The notes under the pieces: generated by a model
Told to the model about the DNA's origin: nothing
Databases searched by the model: none
The model's input: the letters and a program-made list of their open reading frames with translations, nothing else
Part shown: positions 6,544-14,144 of the stretch, one piece after another
How the letters are laid out: each line of letters starts with the position of its first letter
How positions within the stretch are numbered: the stretch's first letter is position 1
Program-made: the position numbers and the translations under genes
Assembly: GCA_963744105.1 (NCBI GenBank)
Contig: CAVUSJ010000006.1
Coordinates: 1 to 64,000 of the forward strand
Origin: DASUPK01 sp963744105
GTDB taxonomy: Bacteria > Actinomycetota > Thermoleophilia > Solirubrobacterales > 70-9
Length of the DNA stretch: 64,000 nt
Direction: 5' to 3'

Positions 6544-6565
6544 AAACCGCATAGCCAAGCGGTTT
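6544..6565 (-). terminator. Hairpin at end of cyclo-ligase-like gene
   Basis: Arms AAACCGC (6544-6550) and GCGGTTT (6559-6565) enclose an 8-base loop. The hairpin overlaps the stop codon of the minus-strand gene and includes TTT at its 3' edge on that strand. It may be a weak terminator. Confidence 0.4.
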
Positions 6566-7277
6566 ATGCGTACCCCATTCGCTCCAGGATCGGGATCTCG
6601 CGGATCTGAGGCGGCTGCAGGTGGTCCCAGAGGATGCCGCGGGGCCGCGGATACTGGCGCTCGAGCTCGATCACGGCGCGGGGAGTTGCGACCAGGTCGA
6701 CGGGAAGGTCATGCGTGGTCATGGGCAGGTGCTCGCGCAGGATCTGCGTCGGGTGAACGGTCGTTGCAACCGTCGTGTGCTCGTCGATCTTGCCGGCGTG
6801 GATCAGCAGGCCGTACTCGAGGTCAGAGAAGCCGCCGCCCTTGCCGACCCGCGCCCCGCTCAGGTTGACGGCGACGGAGCCGCAGAGGACGAAGTCGATG
6901 TCCGGCAGGTCCTCCTCCGCCACGACGCGGCCATGCTTCATCGCACCCTTGATGGTCGCGGCCTCGCGGACCTGCTTCGCGGAGAGCTTGCGGGGATCGA
7001 GCAACCTGAACGGGTGCGCGTCGCGCAGCCGCGGGACGGCCATGATCAGCGTCTTGCCCTCCTCCAGCGCGGTGCGCCGCGCCTGCGTCTGGGGGGAGTC
7101 GGGATTGGCCTTGATCACCTGCGCGCGCTTCCAGAGCCGGTGGCCGGCGAGCTTCTCGGCCGCGAGCTTCGCGCCGGCGAAGTTGGGGATCCGGCCCTCG
7201 GCGCCCGGAAAGCGCGAGACCCCCTCGCGGTCCATCGCCTTCCACACGTCCCGCCGGACCTGGTCCTTGGTCCGCAT
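6564..7277 (-). CDS. 5-formyltetrahydrofolate cyclo-ligase-family protein
   Basis: A 237-aa protein of the 5-formyltetrahydrofolate cyclo-ligase superfamily, which converts 5-formyl-THF to methenyl-THF with ATP. Family-like segments are VWKAMDREGVSRFPGAEGRIPNFAGA at the start, TLIMAVPRL, and the glycine-rich GARVGKGGGFSDLEYGLL, which corresponds to the conserved phosphate-binding part of the family. It belongs to the longer actinobacterial/archaeal-like branch, whose exact reaction is unproven. The start is placed at the ATG at 7277 (MRTKDQVRRDVW); an upstream frame to 7328 lacks family similarity. A long structured intergenic region separates it from the divergent L,D-transpeptidase gene. 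Confidence 0.75.
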   Translation of the reverse strand: MRTKDQVRRDVWKAMDREGVSRFPGAEGRIPNFAGAKLAAEKLAGHRLWKRAQVIKANPDSPQTQARRTALEEGKTLIMAVPRLRDAHPFRLLDPRKLSAKQVREAATIKGAMKHGRVVAEEDLPDIDFVLCGSVAVNLSGARVGKGGGFSDLEYGLLIHAGKIDEHTTVATTVHPTQILREHLPMTTHDLPVDLVATPRAVIELERQYPRPRGILWDHLQPPQIREIPILERMGYA

Positions 7278-7320
7278 CAGGCGGGGAAGGGCTCGGGTGA
7301 CATGGCGCAGGCATCCTAAG

Positions 7321-7460
7321 GAGCACAAGCGGCTCCATGTGGAGCGGCTGCTTGCAGCCGCGACGGGTTCTGGCCGCGCTGTGCTCCTGCCTGATGGAGG
7401 CAGAAGCCGCTATATGTGCTGCCGACAGGGCCGCGCGAGGCCCCCGCAACGACCGTTGCG
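7321..7460. other. Highly structured intergenic region
   Basis: This divergent intergenic region contains several nested or successive inverted repeats: GAGCACA (7321-7327) with TGTGCTC (7380-7386) as an outer stem; inside it GCTCC with GGAGC around 7332-7345 and the near-continuous GCGGCTGC/GCAGCCGC pair (7344-7361); then CTGCCT/AGGCAG (7387-7403) and CGCAAC/GTTGCG (7445-7460). Such density suggests a structured RNA or a 5' leader of one of the two flanking genes. I could not match it to a known riboswitch or to a tRNA. Confidence 0.5.
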
Positions 7461-7500
7461 AAACGTGCCCCGACAAGGACCCCGTCTGGCCGGAACGTAG

Positions 7501-7536
7501 AATTCGGCGGCAGGGGAAAATTCGGCGGCAGAGGAA
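7501..7536 (+). repeat. 18-bp tandem duplication near promoter of L,D-transpeptidase
   Basis: Two adjacent copies begin with AATTCGGCGGCAG (at 7501 and 7519, period 18). They lie 20-56 bp upstream of the transpeptidase start, a position where an activator or repressor might bind. Confidence 0.6.
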
Positions 7537-7556
7537 AGCTGATCCGAAGCGGAGAG

Positions 7557-8612
7557 ATGCGCGCAAGGCTGAAGATGAATCAGAAGGTCCTGATCGCCCT
7601 CGTGGCCCTGGTCACGATGGGACTGCTGCTCGCCGCCGGCGTCTGGGCCTATGACGACGCCCAGAAGGACCAGATCGCTCCCGGCGTCAAGGTCGGCGGG
7701 GTCGACGTCGGCGGACGCGACGCCGACTCGGCGCGCAGGGTCATCCAGAAGCAGGTCGTCGCGCCCCTGAAGCAGCCGGTGGTCGTCAGCTTCGACGGCC
7801 AGGACTACACCCTGAGCCCGAAGCAGCTCCACGAGCATGCCGACGTTGACGGCATGGTCCAGGAGGCGATCGACCGTAGCCGCCAGGGCAACATCTTCGA
7901 CCGCGTCTCCCGCTACGCGACCGGGGGAGACGTGAACGTGGACTTCGAACCGCGCATCGGGTACGACAAGGCGGCCGTCAAGGACTTCGTCCACCAGCTG
8001 GCGGACAAGATCGACCAGAATCCGGTCGACGCCACGGTGGTGCCGGCCGGCGGGCGTCTGCGCCAGGAGGCCGGTCAGCCGGGACGCTCTGTGAACGAGC
8101 GCGAGATGACGACGGCGATCAATCACGCGGCTCGCTCGCCGGGCCGCGACGAGACGATTCCGGCCGTGGTCGAGGAGACGAAACCCGAGGTCAGCAAAAA
8201 GGATTTGGCACAGGCCTATCCGCGCTACATCTACATCGACCGCGGCAGCTTCACGCTGCGTTTCTACCACCACCTGAAGCTCGAGAAGAGCTACACGATC
8301 GCGGTCGGGCAGCAGGGCCTGGAGACCCCGGCCGGCCTCTATCACGCCCAGGACAAGCAGGTCAATCCGTCCTGGCACGTGCCGAACTCCGCCTGGGCGG
8401 GGAGCCTCGCCGGTCAGGTGATACCGCCCGGCCCGGCCGACCCGATCAAGGCGCGCTGGATCGGAATCGCCGACGGAGCGGGCATCCACGGCACCGATGA
8501 GCTCTCCTCGCTTGGCTCGGCCGCTTCGCACGGCTGCGTTCGCATGGCGATTCCGGACGTGATCGACCTCTACGACCGCGTCCAGGTCGGCGATCCGATC
8601 TACGTCCAGTAG
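7557..8612 (+). CDS. L,D-transpeptidase with VanW-like N-terminal domain
   Basis: A secreted or membrane-anchored peptidoglycan cross-linking enzyme of 351 aa. The ATG at 7557 follows GCGGAGAG. Residues about 8-30 are one hydrophobic segment (KVLIALVALVTMGLLLAAGVW). The middle part, starting PGVKVGGVDVGGRDADSARRVI and ending around residue 200, is the peptidoglycan-binding-type domain often found before YkuD domains. The C-terminal YkuD domain has YIYIDRGSFTLRFY, GLETPAGLYHA, and the catalytic block HGTDELSS then SHGCVRM, with Cys as nucleophile and nearby His. The reaction forms 3-3 cross-links or attaches proteins to the wall. The gene stands alone, divergent from the cyclo-ligase-like gene. 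Confidence 0.92.
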   Translation: MRARLKMNQKVLIALVALVTMGLLLAAGVWAYDDAQKDQIAPGVKVGGVDVGGRDADSARRVIQKQVVAPLKQPVVVSFDGQDYTLSPKQLHEHADVDGMVQEAIDRSRQGNIFDRVSRYATGGDVNVDFEPRIGYDKAAVKDFVHQLADKIDQNPVDATVVPAGGRLRQEAGQPGRSVNEREMTTAINHAARSPGRDETIPAVVEETKPEVSKKDLAQAYPRYIYIDRGSFTLRFYHHLKLEKSYTIAVGQQGLETPAGLYHAQDKQVNPSWHVPNSAWAGSLAGQVIPPGPADPIKARWIGIADGAGIHGTDELSSLGSAASHGCVRMAIPDVIDLYDRVQVGDPIYVQ

Positions 8613-8655
8613 CGACGCGCCGTAACGCAGGGTCCAGGCGTCGCGCAGCGAAGTT

Positions 8656-9582
8656 ATGTACATGGGTGCCCCGGCCCCCGAAGCCACGCTGAGCGAAGCC
8701 TGGAGCAAGGCGCTCGCCCTGTTCGACCGTGATCTTTCGGCCCGCTCCGCCGCCGAGGCCACAAGAAAGGCGTACTCGAACGACGTCGGGCAGCTGGCGG
8801 CATGGGCGGAATCGATCGACCGCGCTCCGGACTCGCTCGACCATCGTGACCTGCGCCGCTTCGCCGCGGTGCTCTCGGAGCGCGGGATCTCGAAGGCGGG
8901 CGTGGCCCGCAAGCTCGCGGCGATTCGCGCCTTCTACGGCGCGCTGGTCCGTTCCGGTGAGATGGCCTCGAACCCCGCCGACCTGGTCGCGACGCCCAAG
9001 CAGGACCGCAAGCTCCCTCGCGTCCTCAGCCGCGAGGAGATGCAGACTTTGCTGGATCGAATCCCCACCCGGACACCACTCGAGATGCGCGACCGAGCCA
9101 TGCTCGAGCTGGCGTACTCATGCGGCCTTCGCGCCGAGGAGGTGGTCAACCTCAACACCGACTCGCCCGACTTCGACGGCGAGCGGCTGCGGATCGAGGG
9201 CAAGGGCGGCAAGACGCGCCTGGTCCCGATGGGGGAGCCGGCCCAGGCGGCCCTCACCCGCTACCTCGAGCGCGGCAGGCCCGCCTTGGTGGGTGCGGGT
9301 GACGAAAGTGCGCTACTGGTCTCGAAGAGCGGGAGAAGGCTGCATCCCTCCGACGTGCGCCGGCGCCTGGAGCGCTGGGTCCGGGATGCCGCGATTGCGG
9401 GCGGGGTCTCGCCGCACGCCCTGCGCCACTCGTTCGCGACACATCTGCTGCAGGGAGGTGCGGACCTGCGGAGCATCCAGGAGCTCCTCGGGCACTCGAG
9501 CCTCTCGACGACGCAGGTTTACACCCAAGTTGAGCCATCGTGGTTGCAAAGCCAGTACGCTCGCAGTCATCCTCGCGCTTGA
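8656..9582 (+). CDS. Tyrosine recombinase of the XerC/XerD type
   Basis: A 308-aa site-specific tyrosine recombinase. An N-terminal SAM-like DNA-binding domain (about 10-95) precedes the catalytic domain. All active-site residues are visible: Arg in CGLRAEEVVNL, Lys in GKGGKTRLVP, HxxR in HALRHSFATHLL, His in LLGHSSLSTTQ, and Tyr in TQVYTQV. Length and motifs fit chromosomal XerC/D, which resolve chromosome dimers at dif. Its place directly before a WhiG-type sigma gene resembles the xerC neighbourhood of other actinobacteria, which argues for a housekeeping role. It lies about 2.2 kb after the last 11-6-11 palindrome, so a role in that array should be considered. Confidence 0.9.
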   Translation: MYMGAPAPEATLSEAWSKALALFDRDLSARSAAEATRKAYSNDVGQLAAWAESIDRAPDSLDHRDLRRFAAVLSERGISKAGVARKLAAIRAFYGALVRSGEMASNPADLVATPKQDRKLPRVLSREEMQTLLDRIPTRTPLEMRDRAMLELAYSCGLRAEEVVNLNTDSPDFDGERLRIEGKGGKTRLVPMGEPAQAALTRYLERGRPALVGAGDESALLVSKSGRRLHPSDVRRRLERWVRDAAIAGGVSPHALRHSFATHLLQGGADLRSIQELLGHSSLSTTQVYTQVEPSWLQSQYARSHPRA

Positions 9583-9612
9583 CGCAAGCGCCCAGATGCA
9601 GGTGAAAGGCCA

Positions 9613-10389
9613 ATGGAAGCCGAGGTAAAGGCGTTTGAGCTCCGGGAGCTCTGGCGCAGGTACAAGGAAGGGGGTGACGCAGGCGCACGGGAGAGGCTCG
9701 TGGTCGCCTATTCGCCGCTGGTCAAGTTCGTGGCCGGCCGCACCGGCGCCAGGCTGCCCTCACACGTCGACCAGGCCGATCTGATCTCCTACGGGATGAT
9801 CGGCCTGATCGAGGCGATGGAGCGCTTCGATCCGCTCCGCCAGATCCGGTTCGAGACGTTCGCGATGCAGCGCATCCGCGGCGCGATCATCGACGAGCTT
9901 CGCTCGTTGGACTGGGTGCCGCGCTCGGTCCGCTCGCGCGCCCGTGAGATCGAGGAGGCCAACTCGAAGCTCGAGCACGAGCTGGGCCGTGCCCCGACGG
10001 ACGCCGAGCTCGCCGAGCGGATGGGGATGAATGAGGAGGAGCTTCAGGAGGCCCTGCTGCAGATCTCCAACTCGTCGATCCTCGCCCTCGAGGAGCTCTG
10101 GATGACCCCGGACGCCTCCGGCGACAAGGTGTCGCTGCTCGACACGATCGAGGACGAGACGGCGCCCGACCCGCAGGCCGCCCTCGACACCAGCGAGGTC
10201 AAGGACCGGCTCGGCGAGGCGATCCAGGACCTGCCCGAGCGCGAGACGCTCGTCGTCGCGCTCTACTACTTCGAGAACCTCACCCTGCGCGAGATCGGCG
10301 AGGTCCTCGGCGTCACCGAGTCCCGCGTCTCCCAGCTCCACTCGAAGGCCGTGCTGCGCCTGCGCTCGCGGCTCAAGTCCTCGTCTTGA
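9613..10389 (+). CDS. whiG: WhiG/FliA-type sigma factor
   Basis: An alternative RNA polymerase sigma factor of 258 aa. Region 2 is typical (LVKFVAGRTGARLPSHVDQADLISYGMIGLIEAMERFDP and RFETFAMQRIRGAIIDELR), region 3 follows (LGRAPTDAELAERMGM), and region 4 has a helix-turn-helix (LTLREIGEVLGVTESRVSQLHSKAVLRLR). The DWVPRSVR segment after region 2 is characteristic of the FliA/WhiG branch. FliA drives flagellar genes and WhiG drives sporulation in Streptomyces; no flagellar genes are in view, so the target set is unknown. The ATG at 9613 follows GAAAGG, and the gene sits 30 bp behind the Xer gene, probably in one transcript. Confidence 0.92.
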   Translation: MEAEVKAFELRELWRRYKEGGDAGARERLVVAYSPLVKFVAGRTGARLPSHVDQADLISYGMIGLIEAMERFDPLRQIRFETFAMQRIRGAIIDELRSLDWVPRSVRSRAREIEEANSKLEHELGRAPTDAELAERMGMNEEELQEALLQISNSSILALEELWMTPDASGDKVSLLDTIEDETAPDPQAALDTSEVKDRLGEAIQDLPERETLVVALYYFENLTLREIGEVLGVTESRVSQLHSKAVLRLRSRLKSSS

Positions 10390-10408
10390 ACCGGGGTTGA
10401 CGTTCACA

Positions 10409-10414
10409 TAGGGT
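10409..10414 (+). promoter_or_regulatory. -10-like hexamer before EF-G-like gene
   Basis: TAGGGT, eight bases before the ATG at 10423. The overlapping GTG at 10417 is only two bases after it, so the ATG is the better leaderless start. Confidence 0.45.
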
Positions 10415-10422
10415 CCGTGGCC

Positions 10423-12510
10423 ATGTCTCACAAGGCCGCCGACCGGATTCGCAACGTCGCGCTGATCGGCCACCGCGGCGCCGGGAAGACCTCGCTTCAC
10501 GAGGCCCTTCTGTTCGAGGCTGGCGTCATCAATCGCCTCGGCCGAGTCGAGGACGGAAGCACGACCTCCGACTACGAGGCCGACGAGCAGGAGCGCGAGA
10601 TGTCGATCGGCGCCACCGTCTCCTCCTTTGACCACGATGGACGCAAGATCAACCTGATCGACACGCCGGGCGAACCCAGCTTCGTCGCGGACACGGTCGC
10701 CTCACTACGCGTCGCCGACGCGGCGGTTGTCGTCGTCAACGCGGTGATGGGCGTCGAGGTGCACACCGACCGGCTCTGGCAGCGTGCGGACAAGGAGGGG
10801 CTGGCGCGGCTCGTCTTCGTCAACATGCTCGATCGCGAGCGCGCCGACTTCTTCCGTGCGCTCGAGTCCCTCAAAAAGGCCTTCGGGGACCACGTCGTCG
10901 CCACGGAGATCCCGATCGGGTCCGAGCACGAGATCCGTGGCGTCATCGACCTGATCGACATGAAGGCGTTCGTGGCCCAGGGGGAGGGGAGGGGTGCTCC
11001 CGCGCCCCAGGACATCCCGGAGGGGCTACAGACGCAGGCGCAGGAGTACCGGGAGAAGCTGATGGACGAGGTCGCCGAGAACTCGGACGAGCTGATGGAG
11101 CGGTACCTCGAGGGCGATGAGATCGACCACGACGAGATCGTCACCGTGCTGAAGCGCGGGGTCACCGACGGCAAGATCTTCCCGGTCACCTGCGGCGTCG
11201 CAACCAAGAACCTGGGCACCACACGCCTGCTGGAGGCCCTGGTCGAGGACCTGCCCTCTCCGGCGATGCGGGGGCCGGTGACCGCGCTGGACGAGGAGGG
11301 CGAGGAGATCGAGATCTCGCCCGACGAGGACGGTGAGCTGGTCGCCTACGTCTTCAAGACGCTCGCGGACCCGTACGCCGGCCGTCTCAACCTTTTCCGC
11401 GTGTACTCGGGGGTGATGAAGGGGGACTCCCAGGTCAACAACGTCACCCAGCGGGCCAAGGAGCGGATCGGCCAGATCCTGATCCCGCGCGGCAAGGAGC
11501 ACGAGCAGACCGACGACCTCGGGGCGGGCGACATCGGAGCGGTCGCCAAGCTGAAGGAGACCCGCGCCGGAGACGTCCTGGCGGAGAAGGACACGAAGAT
11601 CTCCTTCCCGGCGCTCGACCTGCCCGCACCCGTGATGGCCTTCGCCTTCGAGGCGAAGACCAAGGGCGACGAGGACAAGGCCGCCAGCGCGATTCGCCGG
11701 CTCGAGGAGGAGGACCCGACGCTCGACGTCCACCGCGACCAGCAGACCGGCGAGCAGATCATCGCCGGGCTTACGCAGGTCCACGTCGAGGTGATCGTCG
11801 ACCGGATGAAGAGCCGCTTCGGCGCCGAGATCGAGCTGCACCCGCCGCGGGTGCCGTACCTCGAGGCCATTCGCAAGCCCGCCAAGGCGCACGGCCGCTA
11901 CAAGAAGCAGACCGGCGGGCGCGGCCAGTTCGGCGACTGCCACATCGAGATCGCACCGACCGAGGCGGGAACCGGCTTCGAGTTCGTCGACGAGATCAAG
12001 GGCGGCGCAATCCCCAAGGGCTTCATTCCCGCTGTCGAGAAGGGCATCGCCGAGGCGATGCACCACGGTGTCCTGGCCGGCTATCCGGTCAAGGACCTGC
12101 AGGTGCGCCTCTACGACGGCCAGTACCACCGCGTGGACTCCTCGGAGAACGCCTTCAAGGTGGCGGGCTCGATGGCGTTCAAGGATGCGATGGAGCAGGC
12201 CGACCCGGTGCTGCTCGAGCCGATCATGCTGCTCACGGTTAGCGTCCCCGAGGACGTGGTCGGAGACGTGGTGGGAGACCTCAACTCTCGCCGCGGCCGC
12301 CCGCTCGGCATGGAGGCGAAGGGCTCGGTGACCGAGATCAAGGCCGAAGTCCCGATGGCCGAGGTTCTCGACTACGCCCGCGACCTGCGCCAGATCACCG
12401 GCGGGCGCGGCGACTACACGATGGAGTTCGCACGCCACGAGGAGATCCCCTCGCACCTGGCGCAGAAGGTGATCTCGGAGGCCCGCTCGGGCGAAGAGGT
12501 CCGCGCCTGA
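10423..12510 (+). CDS. EF-G-like GTPase with altered active-site motifs
   Basis: A 695-aa translation-factor paralogue with the full five-domain plan of EF-G. The P-loop is GHRGAGKTS. The switch II motif reads DTPGEPSF, where true EF-G has DTPGH with the catalytic His. The guanine-specificity motif reads NMLD instead of NKxD. The C-terminal domains contain GGRGQFGDCHIEI (domain IV-like) and SRRGRPLGMEAKG (domain V). These changes are like those of FusA2-type EF-G paralogues in actinobacteria, whose role is unclear and which are probably not normal translocases. The ATG at 10423 is preferred over the GTG at 10417 because of the TAGGGT spacing. Followed two bases later by RNase HI. Confidence 0.88.
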   Translation: MSHKAADRIRNVALIGHRGAGKTSLHEALLFEAGVINRLGRVEDGSTTSDYEADEQEREMSIGATVSSFDHDGRKINLIDTPGEPSFVADTVASLRVADAAVVVVNAVMGVEVHTDRLWQRADKEGLARLVFVNMLDRERADFFRALESLKKAFGDHVVATEIPIGSEHEIRGVIDLIDMKAFVAQGEGRGAPAPQDIPEGLQTQAQEYREKLMDEVAENSDELMERYLEGDEIDHDEIVTVLKRGVTDGKIFPVTCGVATKNLGTTRLLEALVEDLPSPAMRGPVTALDEEGEEIEISPDEDGELVAYVFKTLADPYAGRLNLFRVYSGVMKGDSQVNNVTQRAKERIGQILIPRGKEHEQTDDLGAGDIGAVAKLKETRAGDVLAEKDTKISFPALDLPAPVMAFAFEAKTKGDEDKAASAIRRLEEEDPTLDVHRDQQTGEQIIAGLTQVHVEVIVDRMKSRFGAEIELHPPRVPYLEAIRKPAKAHGRYKKQTGGRGQFGDCHIEIAPTEAGTGFEFVDEIKGGAIPKGFIPAVEKGIAEAMHHGVLAGYPVKDLQVRLYDGQYHRVDSSENAFKVAGSMAFKDAMEQADPVLLEPIMLLTVSVPEDVVGDVVGDLNSRRGRPLGMEAKGSVTEIKAEVPMAEVLDYARDLRQITGGRGDYTMEFARHEEIPSHLAQKVISEARSGEEVRA

Positions 12511-12512
12511 AG

Positions 12513-12905
12513 GTGGTCGTCAACGTCGACGGCGGCTCCAGGGGGAATCCAGGGCCGGCGGCGATCGCCGCCGTCGCGACCGATCCATCCGGAGCTGTGC
12601 TCGCGGAGCGCAGCGAGACGATCGGCGAGGCCACCAACAACGTCGCCGAGTACCGGGCCCTGCTGCTCGGGGTCGAGCTGGCCAAGGAGCTCGGTGCCGA
12701 CGACGCCGAGTTCGTGGGGGATTCGAAGCTGATCGTGGAGCAGGTGAAGGGGAACTGGAAGGTCAAGCAGGATCACCTGCGGCCGCTCAACACCAGGGCG
12801 AAGGACGCGCTGCGCGAGTTGCCCAGCTGGTCAATCAGGCACGTCAGGCGAGACGACAACGCCCGCGCAGATGAGCTTCTCAACCAAGCGCTGGATCAGA
12901 GTTGA
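12513..12905 (+). CDS. rnhA: Ribonuclease HI-like protein
   Basis: A 130-aa RNase H-fold protein that would cut RNA in RNA:DNA hybrids. The carboxylate cluster is visible: Asp in VDGGSRGNPGPA, Glu in NNVAEYRALLLG, Asp in FVGDSKLIVEQ, and the final Asp in RRDDNARADELLNQA. This is the compact form found as the N-terminal domain of longer actinobacterial RNase HI proteins. The GTG start at 12513 lies two bases after the stop of the EF-G-like gene, so the two are co-transcribed and probably translationally coupled. A tRNA-Gly follows. Confidence 0.9.
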   Translation: MVVNVDGGSRGNPGPAAIAAVATDPSGAVLAERSETIGEATNNVAEYRALLLGVELAKELGADDAEFVGDSKLIVEQVKGNWKVKQDHLRPLNTRAKDALRELPSWSIRHVRRDDNARADELLNQALDQS

Positions 12906-12921
12906 ACCGGCCGGGCGCGCC

Positions 12922-12927
12922 TATACT
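12922..12927 (+). promoter_or_regulatory. -10 hexamer of tRNA-Gly
   Basis: TATACT, 11 bases upstream of the tRNA-Gly 5' end. TTGAAC at 12902-12907 is -35-like, but the 14-bp spacing is short. Confidence 0.5.
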
Positions 12928-12938
12928 TGCCCGTCGCT

Positions 12939-13012
12939 GCGGCTGTAGCTCAGTTGGCTAGAGCGTCTGCTTGCCATGCAGAAGGTCGTGGGTTCGAATC
13001 CCATCAGCCGCT
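12939..13012 (+). tRNA. tRNA-Gly (GCC)
   Basis: Complete cloverleaf. The acceptor stem GCGGCTG (12939-12945) pairs with CAGCCGC (13005-13011). The D-arm contains AGCTCAGTTGGCTAGAGC, the anticodon arm is TCTGC/GCAGA around loop TTGCCAT, which reads GCC, and the T-arm is GTGGGTTCGAATCCCAT. The discriminator is T, usual for bacterial tRNA-Gly. No CCA is encoded. Confidence 0.95.
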
Positions 13013-13083
13013 TGCCTCGACTCGTTCGCCCCGTGGCAAGGATGCCCAGCGGGGCGGTCTTCGCTCTGGGAGCACCGGCTCGC

Positions 13084-13089
13084 TAGCGT
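13084..13089 (+). promoter_or_regulatory. -10-like hexamer before lipoprotein gene
   Basis: TAGCGT, six bases before the GTG at 13096. It supports that GTG as the true, leaderless start of the lipoprotein. Confidence 0.45.
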
Positions 13090-13095
13090 GAGTCC

Positions 13096-13600
13096 GTGCG
13101 ACGCATCGTCCCGCTCGCTCTTTTCGACGATCATGGCCGGCTGTGGGGGAGGGTCCACCAAGTCCACGACACGGGTCGAGACTCACCGAGACGACCAGCC
13201 ACTGCCCAAGGCGGACTACATCGCCCTTGGGGACGTGATCTGCAGGAACCACGAATCCCGAACGAGGGATCTGGAGAGCCAGACGATCGAGCTTGGCCAT
13301 ATCGACTCGAAGGGGAAGGCTCACCGGGTCGCCGGCCTGCTGCGCCAGCAGAGCGACAACCTGGCGGCTGAGGCCCAAGAGCTGCGGGGCCTTCAATCGC
13401 CGACCGCGGACGTCGGCACGGTGAAATCGATCCTGGGACTCCTCCGTGCCAAGGTCGACGTGCTCCGCGAGTGGGCGAGCGCCTACGACGATCTCAACAC
13501 CGCTCAGATCAGGGCGTTCCAATTGCAGATCGGCGCCGCCACCAGCAGAGCCCGGCAGGCAGCCCGGTCGTATGGATTCGAAATCTGTGGAGGGGACTGA
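13096..13600 (+). pseudogene. Lipoprotein gene with frameshift in signal peptide
   Basis: The body of this protein (about 155 aa from 13133) begins with MAGCGGGSTKS, a lipobox-like MAGC plus Gly/Ser linker, and continues as a mainly helical domain with DVICRNHESRTRDLES and a Cys near the end (FEICGGD). In that frame no signal peptide precedes the lipobox. In the next frame, a GTG at 13096 with a well-placed TAGCGT opens MRRIVPLALF, an ideal signal-peptide start. Losing one T from the TTTT at 13121-13124 would join the two into MRRIVPLAL-STIMAGC. The gene is therefore either broken by a 1-base insertion, affected by a sequencing error, or frameshifted during expression. Function of the lipoprotein unknown. 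Confidence 0.6.
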
Positions 13601-13615
13601 GGCGAAGACCGTCGC

Positions 13616-13621
13616 TAGGCT
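13616..13621 (+). promoter_or_regulatory. -10 hexamer of tRNA-Cys
   Basis: TAGGCT, 12 bases upstream of the tRNA-Cys 5' end; matches the TANNNT pattern used elsewhere. Confidence 0.4.
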
Positions 13622-13633
13622 TGCTTCCCTCCC

Positions 13634-13704
13634 GGCGCCTTGGCGGAGTGGCTACGCAGCGGCCTGCAAAGCCGTTTACACCGGTTCGATTCCGGTAGGC
13701 GCCT
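13634..13704 (+). tRNA. tRNA-Cys (GCA)
   Basis: Acceptor stem GGCGCCT (13634-13640) pairs with AGGCGCC (13697-13703), discriminator T. The anticodon arm GCGGC/GCCGT surrounds loop CTGCAAA, which reads GCA. The T-arm is CCGGTTCGATTCCGG. The 71-nt length is usual for tRNA-Cys. No CCA is encoded. Confidence 0.94.
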
Positions 13705-13713
13705 CTCGAAGGA

Positions 13714-13735
13714 ACACCTGGTGATCAGGTGTTTT
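13714..13735 (+). terminator. Intrinsic terminator of tRNA-Cys
   Basis: Arms ACACCTG and CAGGTGT around a 5-base loop, followed by TTT. It lies 10 bp after the tRNA 3' end. Confidence 0.75.
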
Positions 13736-14128
13736 CGCCTCCGGCGCCCCCGTCATCGCCGAGCCTCAAGGTCCCAATACGGTCCCATTCCCGCGCCCGG
13801 GCCTCAGCAGGGGGCTAGTCCTGTTGTTGATCGGACTCCGCATCGGATCGGACTCCGCATCGTCAGCCTCGTCGAGAACCCAGATCTGTCTCATCGGCAC
13901 CAGATCCGCGACCGCTTCGGGAAGATCCGTGTGGTTCTCCAAGAACAGCGACGTAAGGCGCGGGAGGTCCCACAGCTGGACCTGCATCTGGGCGCCTTGG
14001 TTTCGGCCGGTCTGGTGAACCCGCGGCGCCGCCGTTGAGAGGTGGGGATTCGACACGGCCGAGATCCACCTCGGCTCGTCCGAGCCTTCGCTTCGCGTCG
14101 GGGGCTAGAGACTCGCCGCTGACGCGCC
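13736..14128. other. Intergenic region without a convincing gene
   Basis: About 390 bp. A 96-codon minus-strand frame (14056-13766) has no family likeness or ribosome-binding site, and I do not call it. The region holds a 17-bp tandem duplication beginning GATCGGACTCCGC (13829-13845 and 13846-13862) and a near-repeat of GGTCCCA around 13772-13790. It may be the scar of an old insertion next to the tRNA-Cys gene. Confidence 0.5.
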
Positions 14129-14144
14129 TAGCATCGGCGCGCAA

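Noticed and set aside
7321..7386. tRNA-like cloverleaf with a 7-bp outer stem
   Set aside because: No T-loop consensus, no plausible anticodon arm, and arm lengths do not fit any tRNA.
7278..7500. 6S RNA upstream of a cyclo-ligase gene, as in enterobacteria
   Set aside because: The region forms several short hairpins, not one long stem with a central bubble, and the gene is not a close ygfA relative.
8656..9582. Xer-type recombinase as the integrase of an integron-like array in 1-6500
   Set aside because: Not claimed as fact. The gene sits directly before a WhiG-type sigma gene, as xerC does in other actinobacteria, and the palindromes lack the conserved core of attC sites. Only kept as a hypothesis.
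13766..14056. 96-codon minus-strand frame after tRNA-Cys
   Set aside because: No ribosome-binding site, no well-placed TANNNT, no family likeness, and it runs through a tandem DNA duplication.
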